A stretch of DNA of 64,000 nt from assembly GCA_963377175.1 (NCBI GenBank), contig CAUJNA010003812.1, positions 248,001 to 312,000 on the forward strand. The letters are read 5' to 3'. The notes beneath the pieces are model-generated. The model was not told the DNA's origin and ran no database searches. It saw only the letters and a list, made by a program, of their open reading frames with translations. Source of the stretch: Effrenium voratum. Lineage: Eukaryota > Sar > Dinophyceae > Suessiales > Symbiodiniaceae. Shown here in pieces: positions 35,118 to 45,409 of the stretch. Both the position numbers and the translations under genes were made by a program. How positions within the stretch are numbered: the first letter of the stretch is position 1; every line of letters begins with the position of its first letter.

Positions 35118-35250
35118 CTTGAGTGTTGCTTCCTTTCGGACAGATAACCGCTGACCATAGATGGCATGAACTTGAGTGTTGCTTCCTTTCGGACAGACAA
35201 CCGCTGACCATACATGGCATGAACTTGAGTGTTGCTTCCTTTCGGACAAA
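35118..35250 (+). repeat. 53-bp minisatellite
   Basis: The unit begins CTTGAGTGTTGCTTCC and ends with GGCATGAA; it starts at 35118, 35171 and 35224. Spacer 4-5 (40721, 40774, 40827) and spacer 5-6 (46958, 47011, 47064) have the same number, while spacer 2-3 has a single copy. It is a unit-specific expansion useful as a marker of unit ancestry. Confidence 0.85.
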
Positions 35251-37286
35251 AATATCTTTCTGGTTGTTTTGAATGATAGCTGAGGTTGCATCTGAGGTAC
35301 CGATTTCGTTTCAGACCCATCCAAGGGCCCCGGGTGTCCCTTTCAGTTACATCACTTTTGGAGGGGAACACCGTCTTTCACGACGAGTTTACTGATCTGG
35401 GGTCGACATTCTGCAAGCGGTGACTTGCAGTCCCCCCCAGCTTTCCAGATAGAAATCCTGCACCACCTAGGAAGCTCTGGTGTGCTGATTCCCCGCAACT
35501 ACCAGCAAACAATGGCTTCCCATGGTTTCGAAGTGGTGCAAAATGGACTTTGTCCACCCACAGTAGGAATGTCTTGCACCTCTGCCCTGCCGTGGCAGAC
35601 GGTTTTTCGGGACTCCAACCCAACTCGCCACCTTGCGAACCGCCAGCGACGTCCGTCAGGCGCGGAAATGCATGAAACCTCGGCGGTGTTTTGCTCGGAA
35701 AAAGAAAAAGAGAAACGGCAGACGACGAGCGGTGGGTTCCAAGGATCTCTGGTTCTCGTTTCCCATCGGATCATCCGATCCCTTAGGTGTTTAGTTGTTT
35801 TCGGTTGGCTTAGTGGTCAGCTTCGCGTCCCGTTTTTTTACCCACTGAAAGTTGAACTTTGAGCGGATCTGAGGGCAACCCAATTCTGAGATGGGTCTCT
35901 TTGACTTGGGGATGCGATGTTGACTTGGTTACTAGATCCCTGGGATTCCAAACGACCCTTAAAACCCATGGTTGGGTTCATGTAACTATGTAACCATTTG
36001 TAGCCCATGAATTCCCCAAGGCCGAACGGGGCCAAGGAACCCTAGAGATGGGCGGTCATGTGATTCTCGACCATGGGCCAACTTCTTTGAAATCATTCGC
36101 AACGCGACCCAAATCGACAGCCTTCAGAAGTACTCAAGTCAAGTCTTGCTGCTGCCCTGGATTTGGGAGAACCATTGTGGATCGCACTCCCTGAGTTCCT
36201 GCACTGAAAACCATTTAGTGGCAAATTAGAAGTTCGGACTTGTTTTGGCCCATCAACTCAGGAAGTGAGTTATCCCTTCATCCATTCCAACTGGTGCGAA
36301 GTGGACTGATCTTGTCCTGCCTTGAGTACTCGAGGTCCTTTGTCTATCCGGACACCAACCGTTGAATCCGGACAATTGCCCTGCAGAAGGTTGGTGGTCC
36401 CCCCAAGTAGTAGGCCGCCAAGCGCACACAGAACGGAGAGGATAATACTAATCGGGGGCCCCAATAGTGATGAATCCCGCTATCCAGGGACACCCCCCTA
36501 TTGATCAACCATGGTGTACTAAACCAGAGTCAAAACAAAAAGGGGCCCATCATTGAGCAGTTGGCAGACCCCCGTTTCAGCAAACGGAGATGGCATTGTC
36601 AAACCTTAATGATCACAAGCGCCGCCGCAAGGGCCACAATTGATTCCTGTGGTTCCTGTTCCAGGTAGGAAACTCACTTTTGGGCAATGATTTGTAATAG
36701 CGAACCCCATCAAAAATGGTTGCTGACCACAACTCCCCCCCTATGTCCACCCAAGGGGTCCCCACTTATTCACACCATCCGAGACATTCACTTTTGAGAA
36801 CTTTGGTCACAAATCCAAAGGGAAGAGCCCACCGCCCGGGGTGGCTTTTCTTTGGCTTTCAACCCAAAAATGGGACCCTTTTGAGGAGTACCGGCCCTTC
36901 AAATGACAAGGAGAGCCATCTGAGAAGCCGGTAAGAAGTTCTACAAGCTTCCAGAATCCGATTTGGATCGCGTCCCGAAGTCGGCAACGGCGCAACATTT
37001 CGGCTCAGTTGCTGCGCACGGCTTTTCGCAGGCGGGCCATGTGGAGCTTTAGTCTTGGGTTCAGAAACCAATTGAGGAGTTCAAACCGAAACTGACAAAC
37101 GGGCAAGTCATTTTGGGAGAAAGGCCCACCATCCACACCCACACCCATCCTGCTCCACGCAGGCCTGCTGCGGACGATTCAGTACAGGCGCAGGGATGCA
37201 GGGTGCATATGGCCTGGATCATTGCCGTTTGTTGCTGGTCTCCCATTGCGAAATCATGCGGTTCCAGAGGCCCATTGCGAATACAG

Positions 37287-37302
37287 AGCCATTTGGGTCA
37301 GG
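37287..37302 (+). other. Possible relict spliced leader upstream of array genes
   Basis: AGCCATTTGGGTCAGG lies 43 bp before the ATG. Compared with the 3' part of the dinoflagellate spliced leader (AGCCATTTTGGCTCAAG), it shows one gap and two mismatches over 17 columns. The same string lies before gene 2 (25949-25964), gene 3 (31789-31804), gene 5 (42897-42912) and gene 6 (49123-49138). Relict leaders in genomic DNA are known in dinoflagellates from re-integrated trans-spliced mRNAs. Assignment is tentative. Confidence 0.35.
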
Positions 37303-37329
37303 AGAGCAACCAAATTGCATCTAGAAGCC

Positions 37330-39459
37330 ATGGCCAACATGCTGCTCGTGATAGTGGCACTCACCGGCGTTGCTGTGGGGAAATCCGCATGCACGTCCAA
37401 CCGGCCCCAGATGAAGAGCTGCGGGGCGGAGTGCTTCAGCCACAGCGACGTAGCATCTTGCTCAGCCGACTGCCTGGAGCAGAAGGGTGAAAGCTCCGTT
37501 TGTGCGCAGTGCTATGGTCCCAAGATCCAGTGCTCCATCGAGAAGTGCGTGGACAAGTGCAACGACGAGTTCGACTTTAACGGGGACTGCCAGGCATGCA
37601 TGATGCAGACGTGTAACTTTGCTACCTCTTGCACCCCTGACAAGTCCGCGCCGGCACCAGTGGATGCTTCCTTGCTCAAGGAGCTTGTCACCCTCGCCAA
37701 GACAAAGGACCCTGTTGCGGAGCCTGCGGCGGTTTGCGTGTCCAACAGGCCCGAGATGAAGAGCTGCGGGGCGGAGTGCTTCAGCCACAGCGACGTGGCA
37801 TCTTGCTCAGCCGACTGCCTGGAGCAGAAGGGTGAAAGCTCCGTTTGTGCGCAGTGCTATGGTCCCAAGATCCAATGCTCCATCGAGAAGTGCGTGGACA
37901 AGTGCAACAACGAGTTCGACTTTAACGGGGACTGCCAGGCATGCATGATGCAGACGTGCAACTTTGCTACCTCTTGCACCCCCGACAAGTCCGCGGCGGC
38001 ACCAGTGGATGCTTCCTTGCTCAAGGAGCTTGTCACCCTCGCCAAGACAAAGGACCCTGTTGCGGAGCCTGCGGCGGTTTGCGTGTCCAACAGGCCCGAG
38101 ATGAAGAGCTGCGGGGCGGAGTGCTTCAGCCACAGCGACGTGGCATCTTGCTCAGCCGACTGCCTGGAGCAGAAGGGTGAAAGCTCCGTTTGTGCGCAGT
38201 GCTATGGTCCCAAGATCCAGTGCTCCATCGAGAAGTGCGTGGACAAGTGCAACGACGAGTTCGACTTTAACGGGGACTGCCAGGCATGCATGATGCAGAC
38301 GTGCAACTTTGTTACCTCTTGCACCCCCGACAAGTCCGCGGCGGCACCAGTGGATGCTTCCCTGCTCAAGGAGCTTGTCACCCTCGCCAAGACAAAGGAC
38401 CCTGTTGCGGAGCCTGCGGCGGTTTGCGTGTCCAACAGGCCCGAGATGAAGAGCTGCGGGGCGGAGTGCTTCAGCCACAGCGACGTGGCATCTTGCTCAG
38501 CCGACTGCCTGGAGCAGAAGGGTGAAAGCTCCGTTTGTGCGCAGTGCTATGGTCCCAAGATCCAGTGCTCCATCGAGAAGTGCGTGGACAAGTGCAACGA
38601 CGAGTTCGACTTTAACGGGGACTGCCAGGCATGCATGATGCAGACGTGCAACTTTGCCACCTCTTGCACCCCCGACAAGTCCGCGGCGGCACCAGTGGAT
38701 GCTTCCCTGCTCAAGGAGCTTGTCACCCTCGCCAAGACAAAGGACCCTGTTGCGGAGCCTGCGGCGGTTTGCGTGTCCAACAGGCCCGAGATGAAGAGCT
38801 GCGGGGCGGAGTGCTTCAGCCACAGCGACGTGGCATCTTGCTCAGCCGACTGCCTGGAGCAGAAGGGTGAAAGCTCCGTTTGTGCGCAGTGCTATGGTCC
38901 CAAGATCCAGTGCTCCATCGAGAAGTGCGTGGACAAGTGCAACAACGAGTTCGACTTTAACGGGGACTGCCAGGCATGCATGATGCAGACGTGCAACTTT
39001 GCTACCTCTTGCACCCCTGACAAGTCCGCGGCGGCACCAGTGGATGCTTCCTTGCTCAAGGAGCTTGTCACCCTCGCCAAGACAAAGGACCCTGTTGCGG
39101 AGCCTGCGGCGGTTTGCGTGTCCAACAGGCCCGAGATGAAGAGCTGCGGGGCGGAGTGCTTCAGCCACAGCGACGTGGCATCTTGCTCAGCCGACTGCCT
39201 GGAGCAGAAGGGTGAAAGCTCCGTTTGTGCGCAGTGCTATGGTCCCAAGATCCAGTGCTCCATCGAGAAGTGCGTGGACAAGTGCAACGACGAGTTCGAC
39301 TTCAACGGGGACTGCCAGGCATGCATGATGCAGACGTGCAACTTTGCTACCTCTTGCACCCCCGACAAGTCCGCGCCGGCACCAGTGGATGCTTCCTTGC
39401 TCAAGGAGCTTGCCGGTCTTGCGAAGCCCAAGTCCGGTTCTGACGTACTGTACCCATAG
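37330..39459 (+). CDS. Cys-rich modular secreted protein, gene 4 (6 modules, intact)
   Basis: Intact 709-residue frame. Residues 1-17 form a signal peptide (MANMLLVIVALTGVAVG) with probable cleavage before KSAC; this ATG is preferred over an in-frame upstream ATG at 37222 for that reason. Six 115-residue modules begin at Cys21, 136, 251, 366, 481 and 596. Within each core the 14 Cys are spaced x9, x3, x8, x3, x9, x2, x6, x4, x3, x9, x2, x4, x5. Cys4-8 and Cys9-13 repeat the pattern C-x3-C-x9-C-x2-C, so the core is itself a duplication. Linkers read TPDKSAPAPVDASLLKEL.. with a short amphipathic helix. The tail is KELAGLAKPKSGSDVLYP. No membrane anchor is visible. Even Cys number and secretion suggest a disulfide-rich extracellular or vesicular protein; family unrecognised. 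Confidence 0.93.
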   Translation: MANMLLVIVALTGVAVGKSACTSNRPQMKSCGAECFSHSDVASCSADCLEQKGESSVCAQCYGPKIQCSIEKCVDKCNDEFDFNGDCQACMMQTCNFATSCTPDKSAPAPVDASLLKELVTLAKTKDPVAEPAAVCVSNRPEMKSCGAECFSHSDVASCSADCLEQKGESSVCAQCYGPKIQCSIEKCVDKCNNEFDFNGDCQACMMQTCNFATSCTPDKSAAAPVDASLLKELVTLAKTKDPVAEPAAVCVSNRPEMKSCGAECFSHSDVASCSADCLEQKGESSVCAQCYGPKIQCSIEKCVDKCNDEFDFNGDCQACMMQTCNFVTSCTPDKSAAAPVDASLLKELVTLAKTKDPVAEPAAVCVSNRPEMKSCGAECFSHSDVASCSADCLEQKGESSVCAQCYGPKIQCSIEKCVDKCNDEFDFNGDCQACMMQTCNFATSCTPDKSAAAPVDASLLKELVTLAKTKDPVAEPAAVCVSNRPEMKSCGAECFSHSDVASCSADCLEQKGESSVCAQCYGPKIQCSIEKCVDKCNNEFDFNGDCQACMMQTCNFATSCTPDKSAAAPVDASLLKELVTLAKTKDPVAEPAAVCVSNRPEMKSCGAECFSHSDVASCSADCLEQKGESSVCAQCYGPKIQCSIEKCVDKCNDEFDFNGDCQACMMQTCNFATSCTPDKSAPAPVDASLLKELAGLAKPKSGSDVLYP

Positions 39460-42400
39460 GCGGATTGGAATGTACAGGTTTGCTTTGGTTGAGCTTTTGG
39501 GCCAACAGTGCCGCGACCAACCAGGCAAGTTCTAGAGCCATCCCGTATAGATGTTTCCGGATGTCCAGGTCCATGACCCAGGTGGCTTGCGGGTTGATCC
39601 TTACTGACAAGGTTGTTCTGTTGATCAGCTTTTGTGTGAAGGTCGGACCGCCACCTGTGTGTTGGCAACTGGCAAATTCGGCCGTTATATTTATCTTACT
39701 TTATTGGGCTGCTCATGGCTCTTTGGGCATGTCTTTCACTTTTGCGTTGCCGCGACGAGGTATAAGCCCTTCGTCCAATAATTAGACCTCCGCCTTTCCA
39801 ATCGGAGATGAGCGCATCGGATCGAATGAAAGTCCCTGTCCCCCAGGGGGATTTCCTTCCTTCTTTCCTTCGTTCCTTCCATCATTATTTCCTTCTTTTC
39901 TTCCTTCCTTCCTTCCTTCCTTCCTTCTTTTCCTCCTTCCTTCCTCGCTTCCTCCCTTCCTCCCTCCTCCCTCCCTCCCTCCCTCCCTCCCTTCCCTCCG
40001 TTCACGAATCATTTCTTTTGCCATTCTTCCACGGACACTTTCCGTGGGCCGAGTAGAATCACATCTCTCGCGCGAGGTCAACATGACGTCCATCACACAG
40101 CTCGAGATGACCGCTCAGGCGAGCCGAGGTCGTGGATCGACTGATGCGCAAGTCTGGTTTACCGAAAAGGTCTCGGCATTTCACAGCTCTTAGAACCTAG
40201 GACAGCTTTCTCAGACAGCAGACTGAACCATCCGACTGGTTTGGGGATATCGACTTGTTCCTTCCCACCCTTAGACCCGGAGAATCGAGTCAGTTCGAGC
40301 GAGCGTCGATTTGCTGGAATTCGAGTCGATGAAGATGCAGCCCGGGTTCGCCTGAGCCGTGCGGCACTAGGGCCGCATGGTTTTTGATCGTGACTCATGT
40401 GGATAGGTGGTGGATAATTCCTGAACCTACTTGACTGGGTACTGAATCACCCACAATGTTGATTGCTGCCAGGGTAAACCAACAGGGGAAGGATGGTTCT
40501 TGGATTTTTCGGACCCCTACTTGCGCTTGTCTATTGGTGCTCCTTCAGTGCAAACCCCTCCTTGTGAATCAGATTGTCATCCCGCTTTGTCGTAGGGAAC
40601 GGATTTGCCTTTGGAGAGAGTCCGCATTTCAGCGAACATGCCCCAATCGTCCAAGCCTCCAAAGTGAAGGATTGGACAACCTGCTGTAGTTTTAGGGTCA
40701 CCGTTGACCATACGCATAAACTTGAGTGTTGCTTCCTTTCAGACAGATAACCGCTGACCATAGATGGCATGAACTTGAGTGTTGCTTCCTTTCGGACAGA
40801 CAACCGCTGACCATACATGGCATGAACTTGAGTGTTGCTTCCTTTCGGACAGAAATATCTTTCTGGTTGTTTTGAATGATAGCTGAGGTTGCATCTGAGG
40901 TACCGATTTCGTTTCAGACCCATCCAAGAGCCCCGGGTGTCCCTTTCAGTTCCATCACTTTTGGAGGGGAACACCGTCTTTCACGACGAGTCTACTGATC
41001 TGGGGTCGACATTCTGCAAGCGGTGACTTGCAGTCCCCCCCAGCTTTTCAGATAGAAATCCTGCACCACCTAGGAAGCTCTGGTGTGCTGATTCCCCGCA
41101 ACTACCAGCAAACAATGGCTTCCCATGGTTTCGAAGTGGTGCAAAATGGACTTTGTCCACCCACAGTAGGAATGTCTTGCACCTCTGCCCTGCCGTGGCA
41201 GACGGTTTTTCGGGACTCCAACCCAACTCGCCACCTTGCGAACCGCCAGCGACGTCCGTCAGGCGCGGAAATGCATGAAACCTCGGCAGTGTTTTGCTCG
41301 GAAAAAGAAAAAGAGAAACGGCAGACGACGAGCGGTGGGTTCCAAGGATCTCTGGTTCTCGTTTCCCATCGGATCATCCGATCCCTTAGGTGTTTAGTTG
41401 TTTTCGGTTGGCTTAGTGGTCAGCTTCGCGTCCCGTTTTTTTACCCACTGAAAGTTGAACTTTGAGCGGATCTGAGGGCAACCCAATTCTGAGATGGGTC
41501 TCTTTGACTTGGGGATGCGATGTTGACTTGGTTACTAGATCCCTGGGATTCCAAACGACCCTTAAAACCCATGATTGGGTTCATGTAACTATGTAACCAT
41601 TTGTAGCCCATGAATTCCCCAAGGCCGAACGGGGCCAAGGAACCCTAGAGATGGGCGGTCCTCTGATTCTCGACCATGGGCCAACCTCTTTGAAATCATT
41701 CGCAACGCGACCCAAATCGACAGCCCTCAGAAGTACTCAAGTCAAGTCTTGCTGCTGCCCTGGATTTGGGAGAACCATTGTGGATCGCACTCCCTGAGTT
41801 CCTGCACTGAAAACCATTTAGTGGCAAATTAGAAGTTCGGACTTGTTTTGGCCCATCAACTCAGGAAGTGAGTTATCCCTTCATCCATTCCAACTGGTGC
41901 GAAGTGGACTGATCTTGTCCTGCCTTGAGTACTCGAGGTCCTTTGTCTATCCGGACACCAACCGTTGAATCCGGACAATTGCCCTGCAGAAGGTTGGTGG
42001 TCCACCCAAGTAGTAGGCCGCCAAGCGCACACAGAACGGAGAGGATAATACTAATCGGGGGCCCCAATAGTGATGAATCCCCCTATCCAGGGACACCCCC
42101 CTATTGATCAACCATGGTGTACTAAACCAGAGTCAACACAAAAAGGGGCCCATCATTGAGCAGTAGGCAGACCCCCGTTTCAGCAAACGGAGATGGCATT
42201 GTCAAACCTTAATGATCACAAGCGCCGCCGCAAGGGCCACAATTGATTCCTGTGGTTCCTGTTCCAGGTAGGAAACTCACTTTTGGGCAATGATTTGCAA
42301 TGGCGAACCCATCAAAAATGGTTGCTGACCACAACTCCCCCCCTATGTCCACCCAAGGGATCCCCACTTATTCACACCATCCGAGACATTCACTTTTGAG

Positions 42401-42939
42401 AACTTTGGTCACAAATCCAAAGGGAAGAGCCCACCGCCCGGGGTGGCTTTTCTTTGGCTTTCAACCCAAAAATGGGACCCTTTTGAGGAGTACCGGCCCT
42501 TCAAATGACAAGGAGAGCCATCTGAGAAGCCGGTAAGAAGTTCTACAAGCTTCCAGAATCCGATTTGGATCGCGTCCCGAAGTCGGCAACGGCGAAACAT
42601 TTCGGCTCAGTTGCTGCGCACGGCTTTTCGCAGGCGGGCCATGTGGAGCTTTAGTCTTGGGTTCAGAAACCAATTGAGGAGTTCAAACCGAAACTGACAA
42701 ACGGGCAAGTCATTTTGGGAGAAAGGCCCACCATCCACACCCACACCCATCCTGCTCCACGCAGGCCTGCTGCGGACGATTCAGTACAGGCGCAGGGATG
42801 CAGGGTGCATATGGCCTGGATCATTGCCGTTTGTTGCTGGTCTCCCATTGCGAAATCATGCGGTTCCAGAGGCCCATTGCGAATACTCCGCATGAGAGCC
42901 ATTTGGGTCAGGAGAACAACCAATCTGCATCTAGAAGCC
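39460..42939 (+). repeat. Array spacer 4-5
   Basis: Same order as the other spacers. The TTCC tract (39852-40000) is the short form, as in spacer 3-4. At 40528-40625 it contains an extra block (TCTATTGGTGCTCC..GGAGAGAGTCC) shared with spacer 5-6 but absent from the two spacers before it. The 53-bp minisatellite starts at 40721. A TTTTAGTGGCAAA repeat lies at 41808-41871. Confidence 0.85.
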
Positions 42940-45409
42940 ATGGCCAACATGCTGCTCGTGATAGTGGCACTCACCGGCGTTGCTGTGGGGAAATCCGCAT
43001 GCACGTCCAACCGGCCCGAGATGAAGAGCTGCGGGGCGGAGTGCTTCAGCCACAGCGACGTGGCATCTTGCTCAGCCGACTGCCTGGAGCAGAAGGGTGA
43101 AAGCTCCGTTTGTGCGCAGTGCTATGGTCCCAAGATCCAATGCTCCATCGAGAAGTGCGTGGACAAGTGCAACGACGAGTTCGACTTTAACGGGGACTGC
43201 CAGGCATGCATGATGCAGACGTGCAACTTTGCTACCTCTTGCACCCCCGACAAGTCCGCGGCGGCACCAGTGGATGCTTCCCTGCTCAAGGAGCTTGTCA
43301 CCCTCGCCAATGCAAAGGACCCTGTTGCGGAGCCTGCGGCGGTTTGCGTGTCCAACAGGCCCGAGATGAAGAGCTGCGGGGCGGAGTGCTTCAGCCACAG
43401 CGACGTGGCATCTTGCTCAGCCGACTGCCTGGAGCAGAAGGGTGAAAGCTCCGTTTGTGCGCAGTGCTATGGTCCCAAGATCCAGTGCTCCATCGAGAAG
43501 TGCGTGGACAAGTGCAACGACGAGTTCGACTTTAACGGGGACTGCCAGGCATGCATGATGCAGACGTGCAACTTTGCTACCTCTTGCACCCCCGACAAGT
43601 CCGCGGCGGCACCAGTGGATGCTTCCCTGCTCAAGGAGCTTGTCACCCTCGCCAAGACAAAGGACCCTGTTGCGGAGCCTGCGGCGGTTTGCGTGTCCAA
43701 CAGGCCCGAGATGAAGAGCTGCGGGGCGGAGTGCTTCAGCCACAGCGACGTGGCATCTTGCTCAGCCGACTGCCTGGAGCAGAAGGGTGAAAGCTCCGTT
43801 TGTGCGCAGTGCTATGGTCCCAAGATCCAATGCTCCATCGAGAAGTGCGTGGACAAGTGCAACAACGAGTTCGACTTTAACGGGGACTGCCAGGCATGCA
43901 TGATGCAGACGTGCAACTTTGCTACCTCTTGCACCCCCGACAACTCCGCGGCGGTACCAGTGGATGCTTCCCTGCTCAAGGAGCTTGTCACCCTCGCCAA
44001 TGCAAAGGACCCTGTTGCGGAGCCTGCGGCGGTTTGCGTGTCCAACAGGCCCGAGATGAAGAGCTGCGGGGCGGAGTGCTTCAGCCACAGCGACGTGGCA
44101 TCTTGCTCAACCGACTGCCTGGAGCAGAAGGGTGAAAGCTCCGTTTGTGCGCAGTGCTATGGTCCCAAGATCCAATGCTCCATCGAGAAGTGCGTGGACA
44201 AGTGCAACGACGAGTTCGACTTCAACGGGGACTGCCAGGCATGCATGATGCAGACGTGCAACTTTGCTACCTCTTGCACCCCCGACAAGTCCGCGGCGGC
44301 ACCAGTGGATGCTTCCTTGCTCAAGGAGCTTGTCACCCTCGCCAAGACAAAGGACCCTGTTGCGGAGCCTGCGGCGGTTTGCCAACAGGCCCGAGATGAA
44401 GAGCTGCGGGGCGGAGTGCTTCAGCCACAGCGACGTGGCATCTTGCTCAGCCGACTGCCTGGAGCAGAAGGGTGAAAGCTCCGTTTGTGCGCAGTGCTAT
44501 GGTCCCAAGATCCAATGCTCCATCGAGAAGTGCGTGGACAAGTGCAACGACGAGTTCGACTTTAACGGGGACTGCCAGGCATGCATGATGCAGACGTGCA
44601 ACTTTGCTACCTCTTGCACCCCCGACAAGTCCGCGCCGGCACCAGTGGATGCTTCCCTGCTCAAGGAGCTTGTCACCCTCGCCAAGACAAAGGACCCTGT
44701 TGCGGAGCCTGCGGCAGTTTGCGTGTCCAACAGGCCCGAGATGAAGAGCTGCGGGGCGGAGTGCTTCAGCCACAGCGACGTGGCATCTTGCTCAGCCGAC
44801 TGCCTGGAGCAGAAGGGTGAAAGCTCCGTTTGTGCGCAGTGCTATGGTCCCAAGATCCAGTGCTCCATCGAGAAGTGCGTGGACAAGTGCAACGACGAGT
44901 TCGACTTTAACGGGGACTGCCAGGCATGCATGATGCAGACGTGCAACTTTGCTACCTCTTGCACCCCCGACAAGTCCGCGCCGGCACCAGTGGATGCTTC
45001 CTTGCTCAAGGAGCTTGTCACCCTCGCCAAGACAAAGGACCCTGTTGCGGAGCCTGCGGCAGTTTGCGTGTCCAACAGGCCCGAGATGAAGAGCTGCGGG
45101 GCGGAGTGCTTCAGCCACAGCGACGTGGCATCTTGCTCAGCCGACTGCCTGGAGCAGAAGGGTGAAAGCTCCGTTTGTGCGCAGTGCTATGGTCCCAAGA
45201 TCCAGTGCTCCATCGAGAAGTGCGTGGACAAGTGCAACGACGAGTTCGACTTTAACGGGGACTGCCAGGCATGCATGATGCAGACGTGCAACTTTGCTAC
45301 CTCTTGCACCCCCGACAAGTCCGCGGCGGCACCAGTGGATGCTTCCTTGCTCAAGGAGCTTGCCGGTCTTGCGAAGCCCAAGTCCGGTTCTGACGTACTG
45401 TACCCATAG
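42940..45409 (+). CDS. Cys-rich modular secreted protein, gene 5 (7 modules, one frameshift)
   Basis: Signal peptide and tail match gene 4. Seven modules are spaced 345 bp apart except where five bases (GTGTC) are missing at about 44382, between modules 4 and 5. This truncates the product to modules 1-4 plus a short out-of-frame end at 44475. The rest of the reading frame (modules 5-7 to 45409) is perfect. Unlike a homopolymer slip, a 5-base loss is less typical of read error, so this may be a real null or truncated allele. Several linkers carry SAAAP rather than SAPAP and LANAK rather than LAKTK, variants absent from gene 1. Confidence 0.87.

Larger units (their letters stand above)
33961..37329 (+). 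repeat. Array spacer 3-4
   Basis: Same order as spacer 2-3. The TTCC tract is the short form (34353-34487) with a CATCATTATTTCC interruption. The 53-bp minisatellite has expanded to two full copies and a partial third (35118-35250). Minus-strand remnants lie at about 34683-34883. A TTTTAGTGGCAAA repeat lies at 36207-36269. Confidence 0.85.

Noticed and set aside
37550..37600. EF-hand-like acidic loop (NDEFDFNGD)
   Set aside because: Acidic and Gly-containing, but the spacing does not fit the 12-residue calcium loop and Cys occupy flanking positions.
37390..37660. Twin CX9C (CHCH-type mitochondrial) interpretation of the module
   Set aside because: CX9C spacing occurs, but the loops contain Gly/Asp-rich turns rather than helices, each pair is embedded in C-x3-C and C-x2-C, and a signal peptide directs the protein to the secretory path.
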